From: Pseudomonas chlororaphis
Lineage (GTDB): Bacteria; Pseudomonadota; Gammaproteobacteria; Pseudomonadales; Pseudomonadaceae
Assembly (NCBI RefSeq): GCF_003731765.1
Contig: NZ_MOAL01000004.1
Coordinates: forward strand, 868,001 to 932,000
Direction of reading: 5' to 3'
Length of the DNA stretch: 64,000 nucleotides
Shown here: one piece after another, positions 1-10,151 of the stretch
Layout: every line of letters begins with the position of its first letter
How positions within the stretch are numbered: position 1 is the first letter of the stretch
The notes under the pieces: model-generated
What the model saw: the letters and a program-made list of their open reading frames with translations, nothing else
Databases searched by the model: none
Told to the model about the DNA's origin: nothing
Translations under genes and position numbers: made by a program

Positions 1-317
1 CTAAAAAGGGTGAGCTGGGAATTATTCCGGGTTCCATGGGGGCCAAAAGCTTTATCGTGCGCGGCCTGGGTAACGAGGAAGCGTTCAGCTCCTGCAGCCA
101 CGGTGCCGGGCGAGTCATGAGCCGAACCAAGGCCAAGAAGCTGTTCACCGTGGAAGACCAGATCCGCGCCACCGCCCACGTCGAGTGCCGTAAGGACGAG
201 GCGGTGATCGACGAGATTCCCATGGCCTACAAGGATATCGATCAAGTCATGCACGCCCAGCGTGAGCTGGTGGAAGTGCTGCACACCTTGCGTCAGGTGG
301 TGTGTGTAAAGGGGTAG
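1..317 (+). CDS. rtcB: RNA-splicing ligase RtcB, C-terminal part (5' end outside window)
   Basis: RtcB joins RNA 2',3'-cyclic phosphate or 3'-phosphate ends to 5'-OH ends using GTP and Mn2+; it acts in RNA repair in the cytoplasm. The open frame enters from the left edge (codons in phase from base 3) and about 104 C-terminal residues are visible. They include the family signatures GSMGAKSFIVRG and SCSHGAGR, whose His is the residue guanylylated during catalysis, followed by a MSR-x-A motif. The last codon is followed by a 4-bp gap to the HEAT-repeat gene, so it is the upstream member of the RNA-repair operon read here. Only the 5' truncation by the window is abnormal. Confidence 0.94.
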   Translation, partial: KKGELGIIPGSMGAKSFIVRGLGNEEAFSSCSHGAGRVMSRTKAKKLFTVEDQIRATAHVECRKDEAVIDEIPMAYKDIDQVMHAQRELVEVLHTLRQVVCVKG

Positions 318-321
318 GAAC

Positions 322-1653
322 ATGAGTGACAGGGAAGAGTGGCAAAGTTGGCATTACCAGCTCTCGGACTACGAAGCGGCGCAGGTTCGCGACGTGCTGG
401 AGCAACACGACCACCTCAGCGCGTGGTTGATCCTCAGCCGCTTCGGCAATGGTTTTGTCCGCGAGGCGGCGTTGCGGGCCTTGGTCGCCCAGCCGTCGGC
501 CGAGGCCCTGGAGGCGCTGCTGGAACGCCTGAATGACTGGGTGCCGCAAGTCCGGCAACAGGCAGCGGTTGCTGTCGAAGCGTACCTGCTGCCGGCGCGC
601 GCCGAGCTGTTGTTGCAGGCCCTGGCGCCGCTGTTGGCCCTGGCCGACAAGCAGCGAGTGGACCATGGCCAGACCCTGGCTCGGGCCCGCGACGTGTTGC
701 TGGCCCCCGAGGTACGGCCCCAGGTGCTGGCGGCGTTCGTAGGCGCCCGGGGCAAGGTGGCGCGCTGGCTGTTGGCGCTGTTGCTGGAAAGCACCCGTGA
801 GCCTTTGGCGTTGCTGGCCTTGGCCCTGGCCCACGATGAGGTGACGGTGCGTCAGCGGGCCGTGGACGCATGCGCCGAGTTGCTGCCGGCCGAGGCACGG
901 CCGTTGCTGGAACAGGCCATGCAGACCTGCGGCGCCAGCGTCCGGGTCAAGGCCTTGCGGTTGCTCTGGCCGTTGCTGGATGACCCGCGGCCGGCGTTGC
1001 GGGCGGCGCTGCTTGATCGCTCGGCGGCCCTGCGTTGCCTGGCCCGTTGGGCGGCGCCACAGGTCGGCCTGGACAGTCGCGAGGTGTTGCTGGAACGCCT
1101 GGCCGAGCCATTGCCACGCACCAAGGACGCGTGGCTGGGCCTGGTGGGGCTGGCGCGGGAACTCAAGGCTGCCGAGGCGGACGCCATGTTGCGTGAGGCG
1201 CTGGGTTCAGCGTCGCTCCAGGTGCGGGTGCAAGCCCTGGAGGCCTTGGGCGAGCGGGGCTTGGTCGAGCAGATCGCGGCCCTGGACGACCCCGCCGACA
1301 AGGTCTTCGCCTGTGCCCTGCGGTTATTGCGGCAACAGGCCTGGACCGATTACCGCGACGCTGTGGAGCAGCGCCTGGACCAGCACTGGCACGAGCTGCC
1401 CGAGCCACGTCGGCAAGCGTTGTTGAGCTGCAAGCCAGGGTGGCGCCAGTTGCAATACCTGTTGCGCCGCCATGACCAGGCGCCCGCCGAGGCTGCCCAT
1501 TGGCTGGAGCAACTGAACCGCTGGTGTACCTGGCAGTTCAGCTTGCAGGTGCCCAAGGGGCAAGAGCCGCAACGCGAGGCCTTGTTGCTGCGAGTGCAGC
1601 AGATGGAAGAGGCGGGGCAGTTACCGTCTGGATCGGCAAAGCGCCTGCGCTGA
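322..1653 (+). CDS. HEAT-repeat protein of the rtc RNA-repair operon
   Basis: Predicted 443-residue soluble, all-helical protein. Successive roughly 30-residue helical pairs rich in Leu/Ala with VRQQA, VRQRA, VRVKA and VQALEALG cores occur from about residue 35 to 340, the hallmark of HEAT/Armadillo-type repeats used as protein or nucleic-acid scaffolds. No catalytic motif is visible and there is no signal peptide. The ATG is preceded by GGGTAGGAAC, a usable ribosome site, and lies 4 bp after rtcB; the next gene starts 18 bp downstream, so it is probably co-transcribed with the repair enzymes. The function is unknown; a scaffold or substrate-recognition role in RNA repair is inference from position only. 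Confidence 0.85.
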   Translation: MSDREEWQSWHYQLSDYEAAQVRDVLEQHDHLSAWLILSRFGNGFVREAALRALVAQPSAEALEALLERLNDWVPQVRQQAAVAVEAYLLPARAELLLQALAPLLALADKQRVDHGQTLARARDVLLAPEVRPQVLAAFVGARGKVARWLLALLLESTREPLALLALALAHDEVTVRQRAVDACAELLPAEARPLLEQAMQTCGASVRVKALRLLWPLLDDPRPALRAALLDRSAALRCLARWAAPQVGLDSREVLLERLAEPLPRTKDAWLGLVGLARELKAAEADAMLREALGSASLQVRVQALEALGERGLVEQIAALDDPADKVFACALRLLRQQAWTDYRDAVEQRLDQHWHELPEPRRQALLSCKPGWRQLQYLLRRHDQAPAEAAHWLEQLNRWCTWQFSLQVPKGQEPQREALLLRVQQMEEAGQLPSGSAKRLR

Positions 1654-1671
1654 GCCTTTGAGGAAAGAGTC

Positions 1672-2316
1672 ATGGAAGTGTTATCGAGCCTGAAGGACCC
1701 GCACGCCTCGATGGCCCTGCGCAAGCGCCTCGAAGAGGCCGGCGTGGTCTTCGAATTTGTGGCCTATGAAGTTTCCCCCGGTGTGGCAGTGGATGAAGCC
1801 CTGCATCGCCAAGCGGTGAATGCCCTGTTCGAGCAGATGCTGGCCGACCGTCGCGAACGCCATCGCTTGTTTATCCAGGACCCGCATTACGCCGATGTGC
1901 CCTTTGGCGCGTACCTGGCCTGGGACCTGGACCGGGCACGCATCAGCCCCCTGAACCTGGAGGACATCCAGGACTTGAGCCGCACCAACCTGCAAGACGG
2001 GCCGGCGGCGCTGTTCCGGGCCTTTTGCAACCCGCCCTATGGCACCCGTTTTGCCGCGGGTGACGACGAGGCCAGCGCGCTGTTCAACCAGTGGCTGGCC
2101 CACTTGGGGCTTGAGCCCGGGGCGCCGCTGCAGGTGCTGGATTGGGTCAAGGGCTACGAACTGGATTGGCAGGACAGCGCCGAGTCGCCGGCCGACAGCG
2201 AGCTGTGGAGTGATTATTTCGACGAAGGGCTGGAGTGGTGGGGTGTGTGGTGCCTGAGCATCTGGAACCCCGCGCGCCGCAGCCTGAGCGTGTTGCTGGC
2301 CAGCAGCACGGATTGA
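1672..2316 (+). CDS. Uncharacterised 214-residue protein in the RNA-repair operon
   Basis: I do not recognise this family. The product is soluble-looking and acidic, without signal peptide or membrane segments. The C-terminal third is rich in Trp and acidic residues (YELDW, ELWSDYFDEGLEWWGVWCLSIWN). The start ATG follows AGGAAAGAG at good spacing and lies 18 bp after the HEAT gene; 20 bp separate its stop from the nucleotidyltransferase start. Base composition and wobble-GC match the neighbours, so it is a genuine gene and not a spurious frame. Guilt by association suggests an accessory of RNA end-processing, but no residue pattern supports a specific reaction. Confidence 0.8.
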   Translation: MEVLSSLKDPHASMALRKRLEEAGVVFEFVAYEVSPGVAVDEALHRQAVNALFEQMLADRRERHRLFIQDPHYADVPFGAYLAWDLDRARISPLNLEDIQDLSRTNLQDGPAALFRAFCNPPYGTRFAAGDDEASALFNQWLAHLGLEPGAPLQVLDWVKGYELDWQDSAESPADSELWSDYFDEGLEWWGVWCLSIWNPARRSLSVLLASSTD

Positions 2317-2336
2317 ACAAGGACTGGGAAATAGCA

Positions 2337-3125
2337 ATGGACGTCAATGAACGCCACCCGCTCAGCGATGCCATGCGCGAGCGGGTGCTGGAGGAACTCG
2401 CGCGACTGGAGCGCGAGCGCAATATCACGGTGTTGTATGCCTGTGAATCGGGCAGTCGGGCCTGGGGGTTTGCCTCTACCGACAGTGATTACGATGTGCG
2501 TTTTGTCTACGTGGAAAAGCCCGAGTGGTTTGTCCAGGTCGATACCGCGCGGGACGTGATCGAGCGGCCCCTGGACGATGAGTTGGACATCAGCGGCTGG
2601 GAATTGCGCAAGACCCTCGGGCTGTTGCGCAACTCCAACCCGACCCTGCTGGAATGGCTGGACTCGCCTCTGGTGTATCGCAGCGAGAGCGCCGCGACCC
2701 AGCGCCTGCGGGCCTTGGCCGAGGCCTTCTACAACCCGCAGGCGGTGCGTTACCACTATCTGTCGATGGCCCGGAAAAACTTCCGCGGCTACCTGCAAGG
2801 CGAGAGCGTGCGCCTGAAGAAGTACTTCTACGTGCTGCGGCCGCTGCTGGCAGTGCGTTGGATCGATCAAGGGCGGGGCCGTCCGCCGATGACCTTCGCC
2901 GATCTACTGAGTACCGTCGACGACCCGCTGTTGCTGGCGGAAGTGGCCGAGCTACTGGTGCTCAAGCGCAATGCCGATGAGGCGGCCTATGGCCCGCGGC
3001 GCCCGGCTTTACACGCGTTTATCGCCACCGAACTGGCCCGTGAAGCGCCGCGGTTGGCCCGTAATCGAGAAGACACTGCGTTGTTGGACCATTACCTGAG
3101 AGAGACGGTCCGGCACTACGCCTGA
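2337..3125 (+). CDS. RlaP-like nucleotidyltransferase associated with RNA repair
   Basis: A 262-residue protein of the DNA polymerase beta-type nucleotidyltransferase superfamily. The N-terminal signature GSRAWGF (about residue 38) followed by TDSDYDVRFVY gives the G-S motif and the two metal-binding Asp residues; a helical C-terminal region (residues 130-262) follows. Proteins of this kind (PF10127 group, described as RNA-ligase-associated) are repeatedly found beside RtcB. The ATG at 2337 is chosen because the longer in-frame start lies inside the preceding gene; AGGACTGGGAAATAGCA is a weak ribosome site. The likely job is adding nucleotides to, or otherwise capping, damaged RNA ends before RtcB or RtcA act; the exact substrate is unknown. 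Confidence 0.86.
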   Translation: MDVNERHPLSDAMRERVLEELARLERERNITVLYACESGSRAWGFASTDSDYDVRFVYVEKPEWFVQVDTARDVIERPLDDELDISGWELRKTLGLLRNSNPTLLEWLDSPLVYRSESAATQRLRALAEAFYNPQAVRYHYLSMARKNFRGYLQGESVRLKKYFYVLRPLLAVRWIDQGRGRPPMTFADLLSTVDDPLLLAEVAELLVLKRNADEAAYGPRRPALHAFIATELAREAPRLARNREDTALLDHYLRETVRHYA

Positions 3126-3133
3126 GGAATGTG

Positions 3134-4168
3134 ATGAAACAGGATGTCATTGAACTGGACGGCGCCATCGGCGGCGGCCAAGTACTGCGCAGCGCCCTGA
3201 GCCTGTCGATGCTCACCGGCAAGCCCCTGCGTATCCACAATATTCGCGCCCGGCGCAGTCGCCCGGGGCTGCTGCGCCAGCACCTGACCGCCGTGCAGGC
3301 GGCGACCCAGATTTGTGGCGGTAAAACCCTGGGGGCCGAGCTCGGTTCCCAGGCCTTGAGCTTCGAGCCGGGGCCGATTCGTGGTGGTGACTACCGCTTC
3401 GCCATCGGCACTGCGGGCAGTTGCACCCTGGTCTTGCAAACCCTGTTGCCGGCGTTGTTGCAGGCCCCGGAACCCAGTCGGATCAGCATCAGCGGCGGCA
3501 CCCATAACCCTATGGCGCCGCCGGTGGATTTCCTCGAGCGCGCCTGGTTGCCGCAACTGCGGCGCATGGGCGCCCAGGTAGAACTGCAACTGCTGCGTCA
3601 CGGGTTTGTCCCGGCGGGCGGCGGCGAGCTGGAGGCGTTTATCCAGCCTTCGACCTTGCAGCCGCTGCAGTTGGAGCAACGGGGTGCGCTGTTGGGCAGC
3701 CAGGCCCGGGCGGTGATCGCCGGGGTGGCCGAGCACGTGGCCGAGCGTGAATTGTTGCGGGTCAACCGGCGGCTGGAGTTGCCCTGGGCCCAGTTGCACA
3801 CCGAGGTGCTCGACGAAGACTACGGCCCGGGCAATGTATTGCTGCTGGAGTTCGCCTGCGAGCAACTGACTGAAGTCTTCAGCGCCTTTGGCCAATCCAA
3901 CCTGCGGGCCGAGACCGTGGCCGACCGCGCCATCGATCAGGCCTGGGGCTGGCTGCACAGCGCAGCGGCCGTGGCCGAACACCTGGCGGATCAACTGCTG
4001 TTGCCCATGGCCCTGGCCGGCGGCGGCAGCTTCACGACTCCGAGCATGAGCGAACACTTGCAGAGCAATATCGCGGTGATCGAACGCTTCCTGCCGGTGC
4101 GCATCGACTGCACGGCGCAACCGGCCGGAGTGCTGCGTGTAGAGGTGAAATCCCAGGGCGCTCTGTAG
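3134..4168 (+). CDS. rtcA: RNA 3'-terminal phosphate cyclase RtcA
   Basis: RtcA converts RNA 3'-phosphate ends into 2',3'-cyclic phosphates using ATP through a covalent histidine-AMP intermediate, supplying RtcB substrates. The 344-residue product matches the family length. Visible motifs are GAIGGGQVLRSALSLS near the N-terminus, the central AGSCTLVLQTLLPALL, and the C-terminal SEHLQSNI, which carries the conserved His of the adenylylation site. An in-frame GTG lies 3 bp upstream; I prefer ATG at 3134 because TGAGGA then sits 5 bp away. The gene is 8 bp after the nucleotidyltransferase, ending the operon; a REPIN overlaps its stop codon. No RtcR activator is visible in the window. Confidence 0.95.
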   Translation: MKQDVIELDGAIGGGQVLRSALSLSMLTGKPLRIHNIRARRSRPGLLRQHLTAVQAATQICGGKTLGAELGSQALSFEPGPIRGGDYRFAIGTAGSCTLVLQTLLPALLQAPEPSRISISGGTHNPMAPPVDFLERAWLPQLRRMGAQVELQLLRHGFVPAGGGELEAFIQPSTLQPLQLEQRGALLGSQARAVIAGVAEHVAERELLRVNRRLELPWAQLHTEVLDEDYGPGNVLLLEFACEQLTEVFSAFGQSNLRAETVADRAIDQAWGWLHSAAAVAEHLADQLLLPMALAGGGSFTTPSMSEHLQSNIAVIERFLPVRIDCTAQPAGVLRVEVKSQGAL

Positions 4169-4246
4169 GGGCCGGCTTGCCGGCGATCACGTTCTTGAGC
4201 ACCACAGCGTTCTCGCGGCCGCCTTCGCTGGCAAGTCAACTCCTGC
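4165..4246 (+). repeat. Degenerate REPIN after rtcA
   Basis: An inverted pair of Pseudomonas REP sequences. The left arm reads GTAGGGGCCGGCTTGCCGGC and the right arm ends GCTGGCAAGTCAACTCCTGC. The right arm has decayed, so pairing is imperfect. It overlaps the end of rtcA and may limit read-through, but it lacks a T tract. Confidence 0.7.
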
Positions 4247-4347
4247 AAAACGCTGTTTGGCGGCGATCCTGGGTTGAATTGGCGGGGTGGAAGCTGGCAG
4301 TCTGCGCGCCCGGATAGCTGCCGGGTTGACTCTCAAGGATGTTCGCA

Positions 4348-5484
4348 ATGGATGGCAATACCGGGTTCAAGGCCCTGAACAAACTGATGGCGATTATCCA
4401 GAGCCTGGTGTTGCTCAGTGGCTGGATCATTGCGGCGGCGGTGCTGGGGTTGACCATCAGGTCCGAGTTGCAACCCTTCCTGGCGATGTTCCTGGCCTCG
4501 ATGCTCGGCATCATGGGCCTGGTGGTGCATGAAGGCGGGCATTACCTGGGCGCCCGCTATTGCGGGATGCCGGTGTTGCTGGCGCGGGTCGCCGCCGTGG
4601 AGCTTCAGGTATTGCGGCGCGGCTGGCGGCTGCGCTGGTCGCCCCAGCTCAAGCGCAATCGCTTTGGCGGTTATGTGATTGCCGCGAGCAACCCGCAGCG
4701 GCCGTTGCGTCGGCAGTGGATGGTGATGGTGGTGCTGGGGCCGCTGCTGAACCTGCTGGTGGGCAGCCTGGCCCTGGGGTTGGGCCTCTACTGGTCGGGC
4801 CTGCAAAGCGTGGCAGGCGGTGTGGCCCTGGCCTTCGCGGCCATCAACCTAGTCATGGCCGTGGGTAACTTGATACCGGTCTGGCGGGTCTCGCCCAGCG
4901 ACGGCTTGCTGCTGTTTTCCTGGTACCTGCATCGCGATGACCAACGGCAGGATATGGCCCAGGCGCGGCTGCTGGCCTTGACCGTGGCCGGTGTGCCCAG
5001 CGGGCAATTGCCGGCGGCGGACCTTGAGCGGCTGGCCCAGGGGGCCATGACTGAAACCCTGGTTGCCTTCGGCTATCGGCTCAATGCCCGGCAGGACCAG
5101 GGCGACTGGCCGGCGGTGCTGGAGATGGAGCAGGAGCTTGACGCACTGCTGCAAGCCCGAGCCGCAGAACTGGCCGGCATGAGCAGCCTGATCGAGTTGC
5201 TGCGCGGCGAATTGGCCTTCAGCCGAGCCTATGTGCAGCGCGACGTTACGCCTTTGAAAACCACCTGGATGAGCGACGATGTCGACTGGTACGCGCCCTG
5301 GCTGCGGCCGCGTTGCCTGGCCTTGCGCGCCATCCTTGAGGGCGATTGGCAGCAGGGCGAGCAGCATCTGCAACGGGCGTTGCGGGCCGCGGACAATTGC
5401 GTGGTGTTGTCCCAAGGCCAGAGTGAAGCCTTGTTGGCCGCGCACCTGCGGAGCCTGTCGGCAGCCCAGCACCCGGGCGCATGA
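4348..5484 (+). CDS. M50-family (site-2-protease-like) membrane metallopeptidase
   Basis: Predicted 378-residue integral membrane protein. Hydrophobic spans occur near residues 18-36, 43-60, 126-148, 153-176 and 186-190. The zinc motif HEGGH (His61, Glu62, His65) lies at the end of the second span, and the third-ligand region N-x-x-P (Asn174) with S-D-G (Asp185) follows, as in site-2 proteases. A soluble helical C-terminal domain of about 190 residues with TPR-like character ends the protein. ATG at 4348 is chosen over ATG 4339 because AAGGA (4335-4339) then has 8-bp spacing. It follows the rtc operon after 179 bp; whether it shares a role is unclear. No PDZ domain is evident, so it is not a typical RseP. 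Confidence 0.75.
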   Translation: MDGNTGFKALNKLMAIIQSLVLLSGWIIAAAVLGLTIRSELQPFLAMFLASMLGIMGLVVHEGGHYLGARYCGMPVLLARVAAVELQVLRRGWRLRWSPQLKRNRFGGYVIAASNPQRPLRRQWMVMVVLGPLLNLLVGSLALGLGLYWSGLQSVAGGVALAFAAINLVMAVGNLIPVWRVSPSDGLLLFSWYLHRDDQRQDMAQARLLALTVAGVPSGQLPAADLERLAQGAMTETLVAFGYRLNARQDQGDWPAVLEMEQELDALLQARAAELAGMSSLIELLRGELAFSRAYVQRDVTPLKTTWMSDDVDWYAPWLRPRCLALRAILEGDWQQGEQHLQRALRAADNCVVLSQGQSEALLAAHLRSLSAAQHPGA

Positions 5485-5503
5485 GCTGCGCGGGCCAGCA
5501 CCC

Positions 5504-7174
<1,671 letters not shown>

Positions 7175-7208
7175 TCAAGTTGCCGTGCACCGTGGTGCTG
7201 GGAAATGC

Positions 7209-7238
7209 TTGACAGCGAGCATTTGGAGGACGCGTAAT
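7209..7238 (+). promoter_or_regulatory. Probable sigma-70 promoter of the csc operon
   Basis: TTGACA (7209-7214), an 18-bp spacer, and CGTAAT (7233-7238; 4 of 6 consensus). The expected start point is about 7245, immediately before the palindromic operator, so a bound repressor would block initiation. Confidence 0.55.
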
Positions 7239-7248
7239 GGAGTGAGAT

Positions 7249-7260
7249 GTTAACGTTAAC
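7249..7260. promoter_or_regulatory. Candidate CscR (LacI-family) operator
   Basis: GTTAACGTTAAC is a perfect 12-bp palindrome with the central C-G step usual for LacI/GalR operators. It lies 11 bp after the predicted -10 box and 26 bp before cscB, and a LacI-family gene closes the same operon. Confidence 0.65.
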
Positions 7261-7286
7261 TTAGATAAAAACAAGAGAGGCGTCAT

Positions 7287-8567
7287 ATGCAGTTGTCAGT
7301 CAAACGCGAGTACTGGCTTATCAGCGGGCTGCTGTTCTTTTTCTTCTTCGCCTGGTCTTCCAGCTACTCCCTGTTCTCCATCTGGCTGCACCGCGAGATT
7401 GGCCTGAACGGCACGGAAACCGGCTTTGTGTTCGCGGCCAACGCTGTTGCCGCGCTGTTGATCCAACCGTTCTATGGCGCACTCCAGGATCGCCTCGGTC
7501 TGTCGAAAAAACTGCTGGTGTGGATCGGCTTGCTGCTGTGCTGCGCGGCGCCGTTCGCGATTCATGTCTACGCCAACTTGCTGGCCCAGAACGTGGTACT
7601 GGGGGCGGTGGTTGGCGCGGCATTCCTGGCCTTGGCCATGTTGGCCGGGGTGGGCGTGATCGAGTCCTACACCGAGCGTTTGTCGCGCCATGCGGGCTTC
7701 GAATTCGGCATCACGCGGATGTGGGGATCGTTGGGTTGGGCCTCGGCGACCGGGGTGGTCGGCGTGGTGTTCAACATTGACCCGGACATCGCGTTTTACA
7801 TGAGCAGTGCCGCGGGTGCGGTGTTCCTGCTGATCCTCTCGCGGCTGGACATCCGGTCGTTCGCCAATCACCCCATCCACAGCAGCGGCGCGCCCGCCGC
7901 GCCGGTACGCCTGAATGACTTGTGGAGGCTGTTCACCCTGCCGCGCTTCTGGGCCTTCAGCCTGTACCTGACCGGGGTGTGCGGCATCTACATGATCTAC
8001 GAGCAGCAGTTTCCGGTGTATTTCTCTTCGTTTTTCGCCACGCCGGAGGAGGGCACCCGCGCCTACGGTTACCTGAACTCTTCCCAGGTGCTGCTCGAAG
8101 CCGCGTGCATGCTGCTCGCGCCCTGGGTGGTCGGGCGCACGGGGGCCAAGTACGGGTTGATCCTGGCGGGCAGCATCATGTTTGTGCGCATCCTCGGCTC
8201 CGGGCTGGCCAGCGAAGCCTGGACCATTGGCGCCTGCAAGATGCTGCACGCCCTCGAGGTACCGATCCTGCTGGTGTCGGTCTTCAAATACATCGCCCTG
8301 AATTTCGACTCGCGACTGTCCGCGTCCATCTACTTGGTGGGCTTCCAGTTCGCCCAGCAATTGACCGCGATGCTGCTGTCGCCCCTGGTGGGATACGGCT
8401 ACGACCACCTGGGTTTTGCCAGTGTCTACCTGCTGATGGCGGGCCTGGTGTGCGCCAGCCTGCTGCTGTCCTGGACCTTGCTGCGGGCCGACCCGCCGCG
8501 CCCGTCGCCCCAGGCCCGCGCCGCGGAGGCGTCGCCTGCCAATGCCCCGTCAGTCACCCCGTTATGA
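7287..8567 (+). CDS. cscB: Sucrose:H+ symporter, LacY/CscB family
   Basis: Twelve-span oligosaccharide:H+ symporter of the inner membrane, 426 residues. The N-terminus (YWLISGLLFFFFFAWSS) is the LacY-family first helix. Glu126 (VIESYTERLSRH) and Arg144 (FEFGITRMWG), which form the substrate-binding salt bridge in LacY, are at identical numbering here, strongly supporting an active transporter. The C-terminal tail is long and Pro/Ala-rich. It is divergent from the porin gene and 20 bp upstream of the hydrolase gene, and begins just after the operator at 7249. Import of unphosphorylated sucrose fits the absence of any PTS component nearby. Confidence 0.93.
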   Translation: MQLSVKREYWLISGLLFFFFFAWSSSYSLFSIWLHREIGLNGTETGFVFAANAVAALLIQPFYGALQDRLGLSKKLLVWIGLLLCCAAPFAIHVYANLLAQNVVLGAVVGAAFLALAMLAGVGVIESYTERLSRHAGFEFGITRMWGSLGWASATGVVGVVFNIDPDIAFYMSSAAGAVFLLILSRLDIRSFANHPIHSSGAPAAPVRLNDLWRLFTLPRFWAFSLYLTGVCGIYMIYEQQFPVYFSSFFATPEEGTRAYGYLNSSQVLLEAACMLLAPWVVGRTGAKYGLILAGSIMFVRILGSGLASEAWTIGACKMLHALEVPILLVSVFKYIALNFDSRLSASIYLVGFQFAQQLTAMLLSPLVGYGYDHLGFASVYLLMAGLVCASLLLSWTLLRADPPRPSPQARAAEASPANAPSVTPL

Positions 8568-8587
8568 ACCTTTGTAAGGACTCCCCC

Positions 8588-10063
8588 ATGCCCTCTGAAC
8601 GGCTGGACCAGGCCCATCGCGCCCTGGACAACACACTGCCCCGACGCCGTGACGACTATCGGCTCGGTTATCACCTGGCGCCGCCGGCGGGTTGGATGAA
8701 CGACCCCAACGGGCTGGTGTATTTTCGCGGCGAGTACCACGTGTTCTATCAGCACCATCCCTATTCGGCGCAATGGGGCCCGATGCACTGGGGCCATGCC
8801 AAAAGCCGTGACCTGGTGCACTGGGAGCATCTGCCGATCGCCTTGGCGCCCGGCGACGAGTACGACCGGGACGGCTGCTTCTCCGGTTCGGCGGTGGTTG
8901 CCGACGACACCCTGTACTTGCTGTACACCGGGCACCGTTGGTTGGGCGAGCCCGGGGATGACCAGCGCATCCACCAGGTCCAGTGCCTGGCCAGCAGCAC
9001 CGACGGCCTGGTTTTCACCAAGCACGGGACGGTGATCGAGGCGGCGCCCGACTCGCAGATCATGCATTTTCGCGACCCCAAGGTCTGGCGGCGCGGCGAG
9101 CACTGGTGGATGGCCCTGGGCGCCCGCCAGGGCGATGACCCGCAGTTGCTGCTCTATCGTTCCGAGGACCTGCGTCAGTGGCATTTCCTGGCGTGTGCCT
9201 TGGCGGGCCAGCGCGACCCCGACGGCTATATGTGGGAGTGCCCGGACATGTTCGAGCAGGACGGGGTCGATGTGTTGCTCTATTCGCCCCAAGGCCTGCA
9301 ACCCAGTGGTTATGACAACTGGAACCGCTACCAGAACAGCTATCGATTCGGCCTGCTGGACGACGCCGGGCATTTCTCCGAGTGCGGCGAGCTGTACGAG
9401 CTGGATCACGGTCACGACTTCTATGCCGCCCAGACCTTGCTGGCGGCGGATGGCCGACGCCTGCTCTGGGCCTGGATGGACATGTGGGACAGTCCCATGC
9501 CGAGCCAGGCTCATCATTGGTGCGGTGCGCTGTCGTTGCCCCGGGAGTTGAGCCGCGACGGCGAGCGTCTGCGCATGCGCCCGGCCCGGGAGCTGACCGC
9601 GTTGCGCCGCACGCCACACCGCGAGCAAGTGGGCATCCTGACGTCCCAGCGTCGGTCCCTGGCACTGGGCGGCGCGTTGCTGGAACTGGAGTTGGAGTTG
9701 GACCTGGCCGCCAGCAGTGCGGAACGCTTTGGCCTGGCCTTGCGCTGCAGCGCCGATCATCAGCAGCAGACGCTGTTGTATTTCGACGCCATGGCGCGAC
9801 GCCTGGTGCTCGACCGGCAGCACTCGGGGGCCGGCGTCAGCGGTGTGCGCAGTGTGCCGGTGGCCCCTGGGCAAACCCGGATCGCGCTGCGGATCTTTCT
9901 CGATCGCTCCTCCATCGAAGTGTTTGTCGATGACGGTGACTACAGCCTCAGCAGCCGTATTTACCCGGACCCCGACAGCCTCGGGATCAGTGTGTTTGCG
10001 CTCAATGGGGCAGGGGCCCTGGGCGAGATTCGCGGCTGGGAGCTGGCCGACCTCCAGCTCTGA
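8588..10063 (+). CDS. cscA: Sucrose hydrolase (invertase), glycoside hydrolase family 32
   Basis: Cytoplasmic beta-fructofuranosidase, 491 residues, splitting imported sucrose into glucose and fructose. The five-bladed propeller domain carries all three signature acids: WMNDPNG (nucleophile Asp39), FRDPK (stabiliser Asp163) and WECPD (acid/base Glu217). A C-terminal beta-sandwich with the DRSSIEVFVDDG motif follows. The start ATG has AAGGA 7 bp upstream. There is no signal peptide, consistent with hydrolysis after transport by CscB. It is 20 bp behind cscB and about 90 bp ahead of the repressor gene, so the three probably form one transcript. Confidence 0.95.
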   Translation: MPSERLDQAHRALDNTLPRRRDDYRLGYHLAPPAGWMNDPNGLVYFRGEYHVFYQHHPYSAQWGPMHWGHAKSRDLVHWEHLPIALAPGDEYDRDGCFSGSAVVADDTLYLLYTGHRWLGEPGDDQRIHQVQCLASSTDGLVFTKHGTVIEAAPDSQIMHFRDPKVWRRGEHWWMALGARQGDDPQLLLYRSEDLRQWHFLACALAGQRDPDGYMWECPDMFEQDGVDVLLYSPQGLQPSGYDNWNRYQNSYRFGLLDDAGHFSECGELYELDHGHDFYAAQTLLAADGRRLLWAWMDMWDSPMPSQAHHWCGALSLPRELSRDGERLRMRPARELTALRRTPHREQVGILTSQRRSLALGGALLELELELDLAASSAERFGLALRCSADHQQQTLLYFDAMARRLVLDRQHSGAGVSGVRSVPVAPGQTRIALRIFLDRSSIEVFVDDGDYSLSSRIYPDPDSLGISVFALNGAGALGEIRGWELADLQL

Positions 10064-10151
10064 GCGATGCCCGCCTGGCTGGGCCGCGTGTTGTCAGGTT
10101 TTTGCCAGGCATGACATGATGCGCGGCCAGATCAGGCAATGGCATCGGCAC

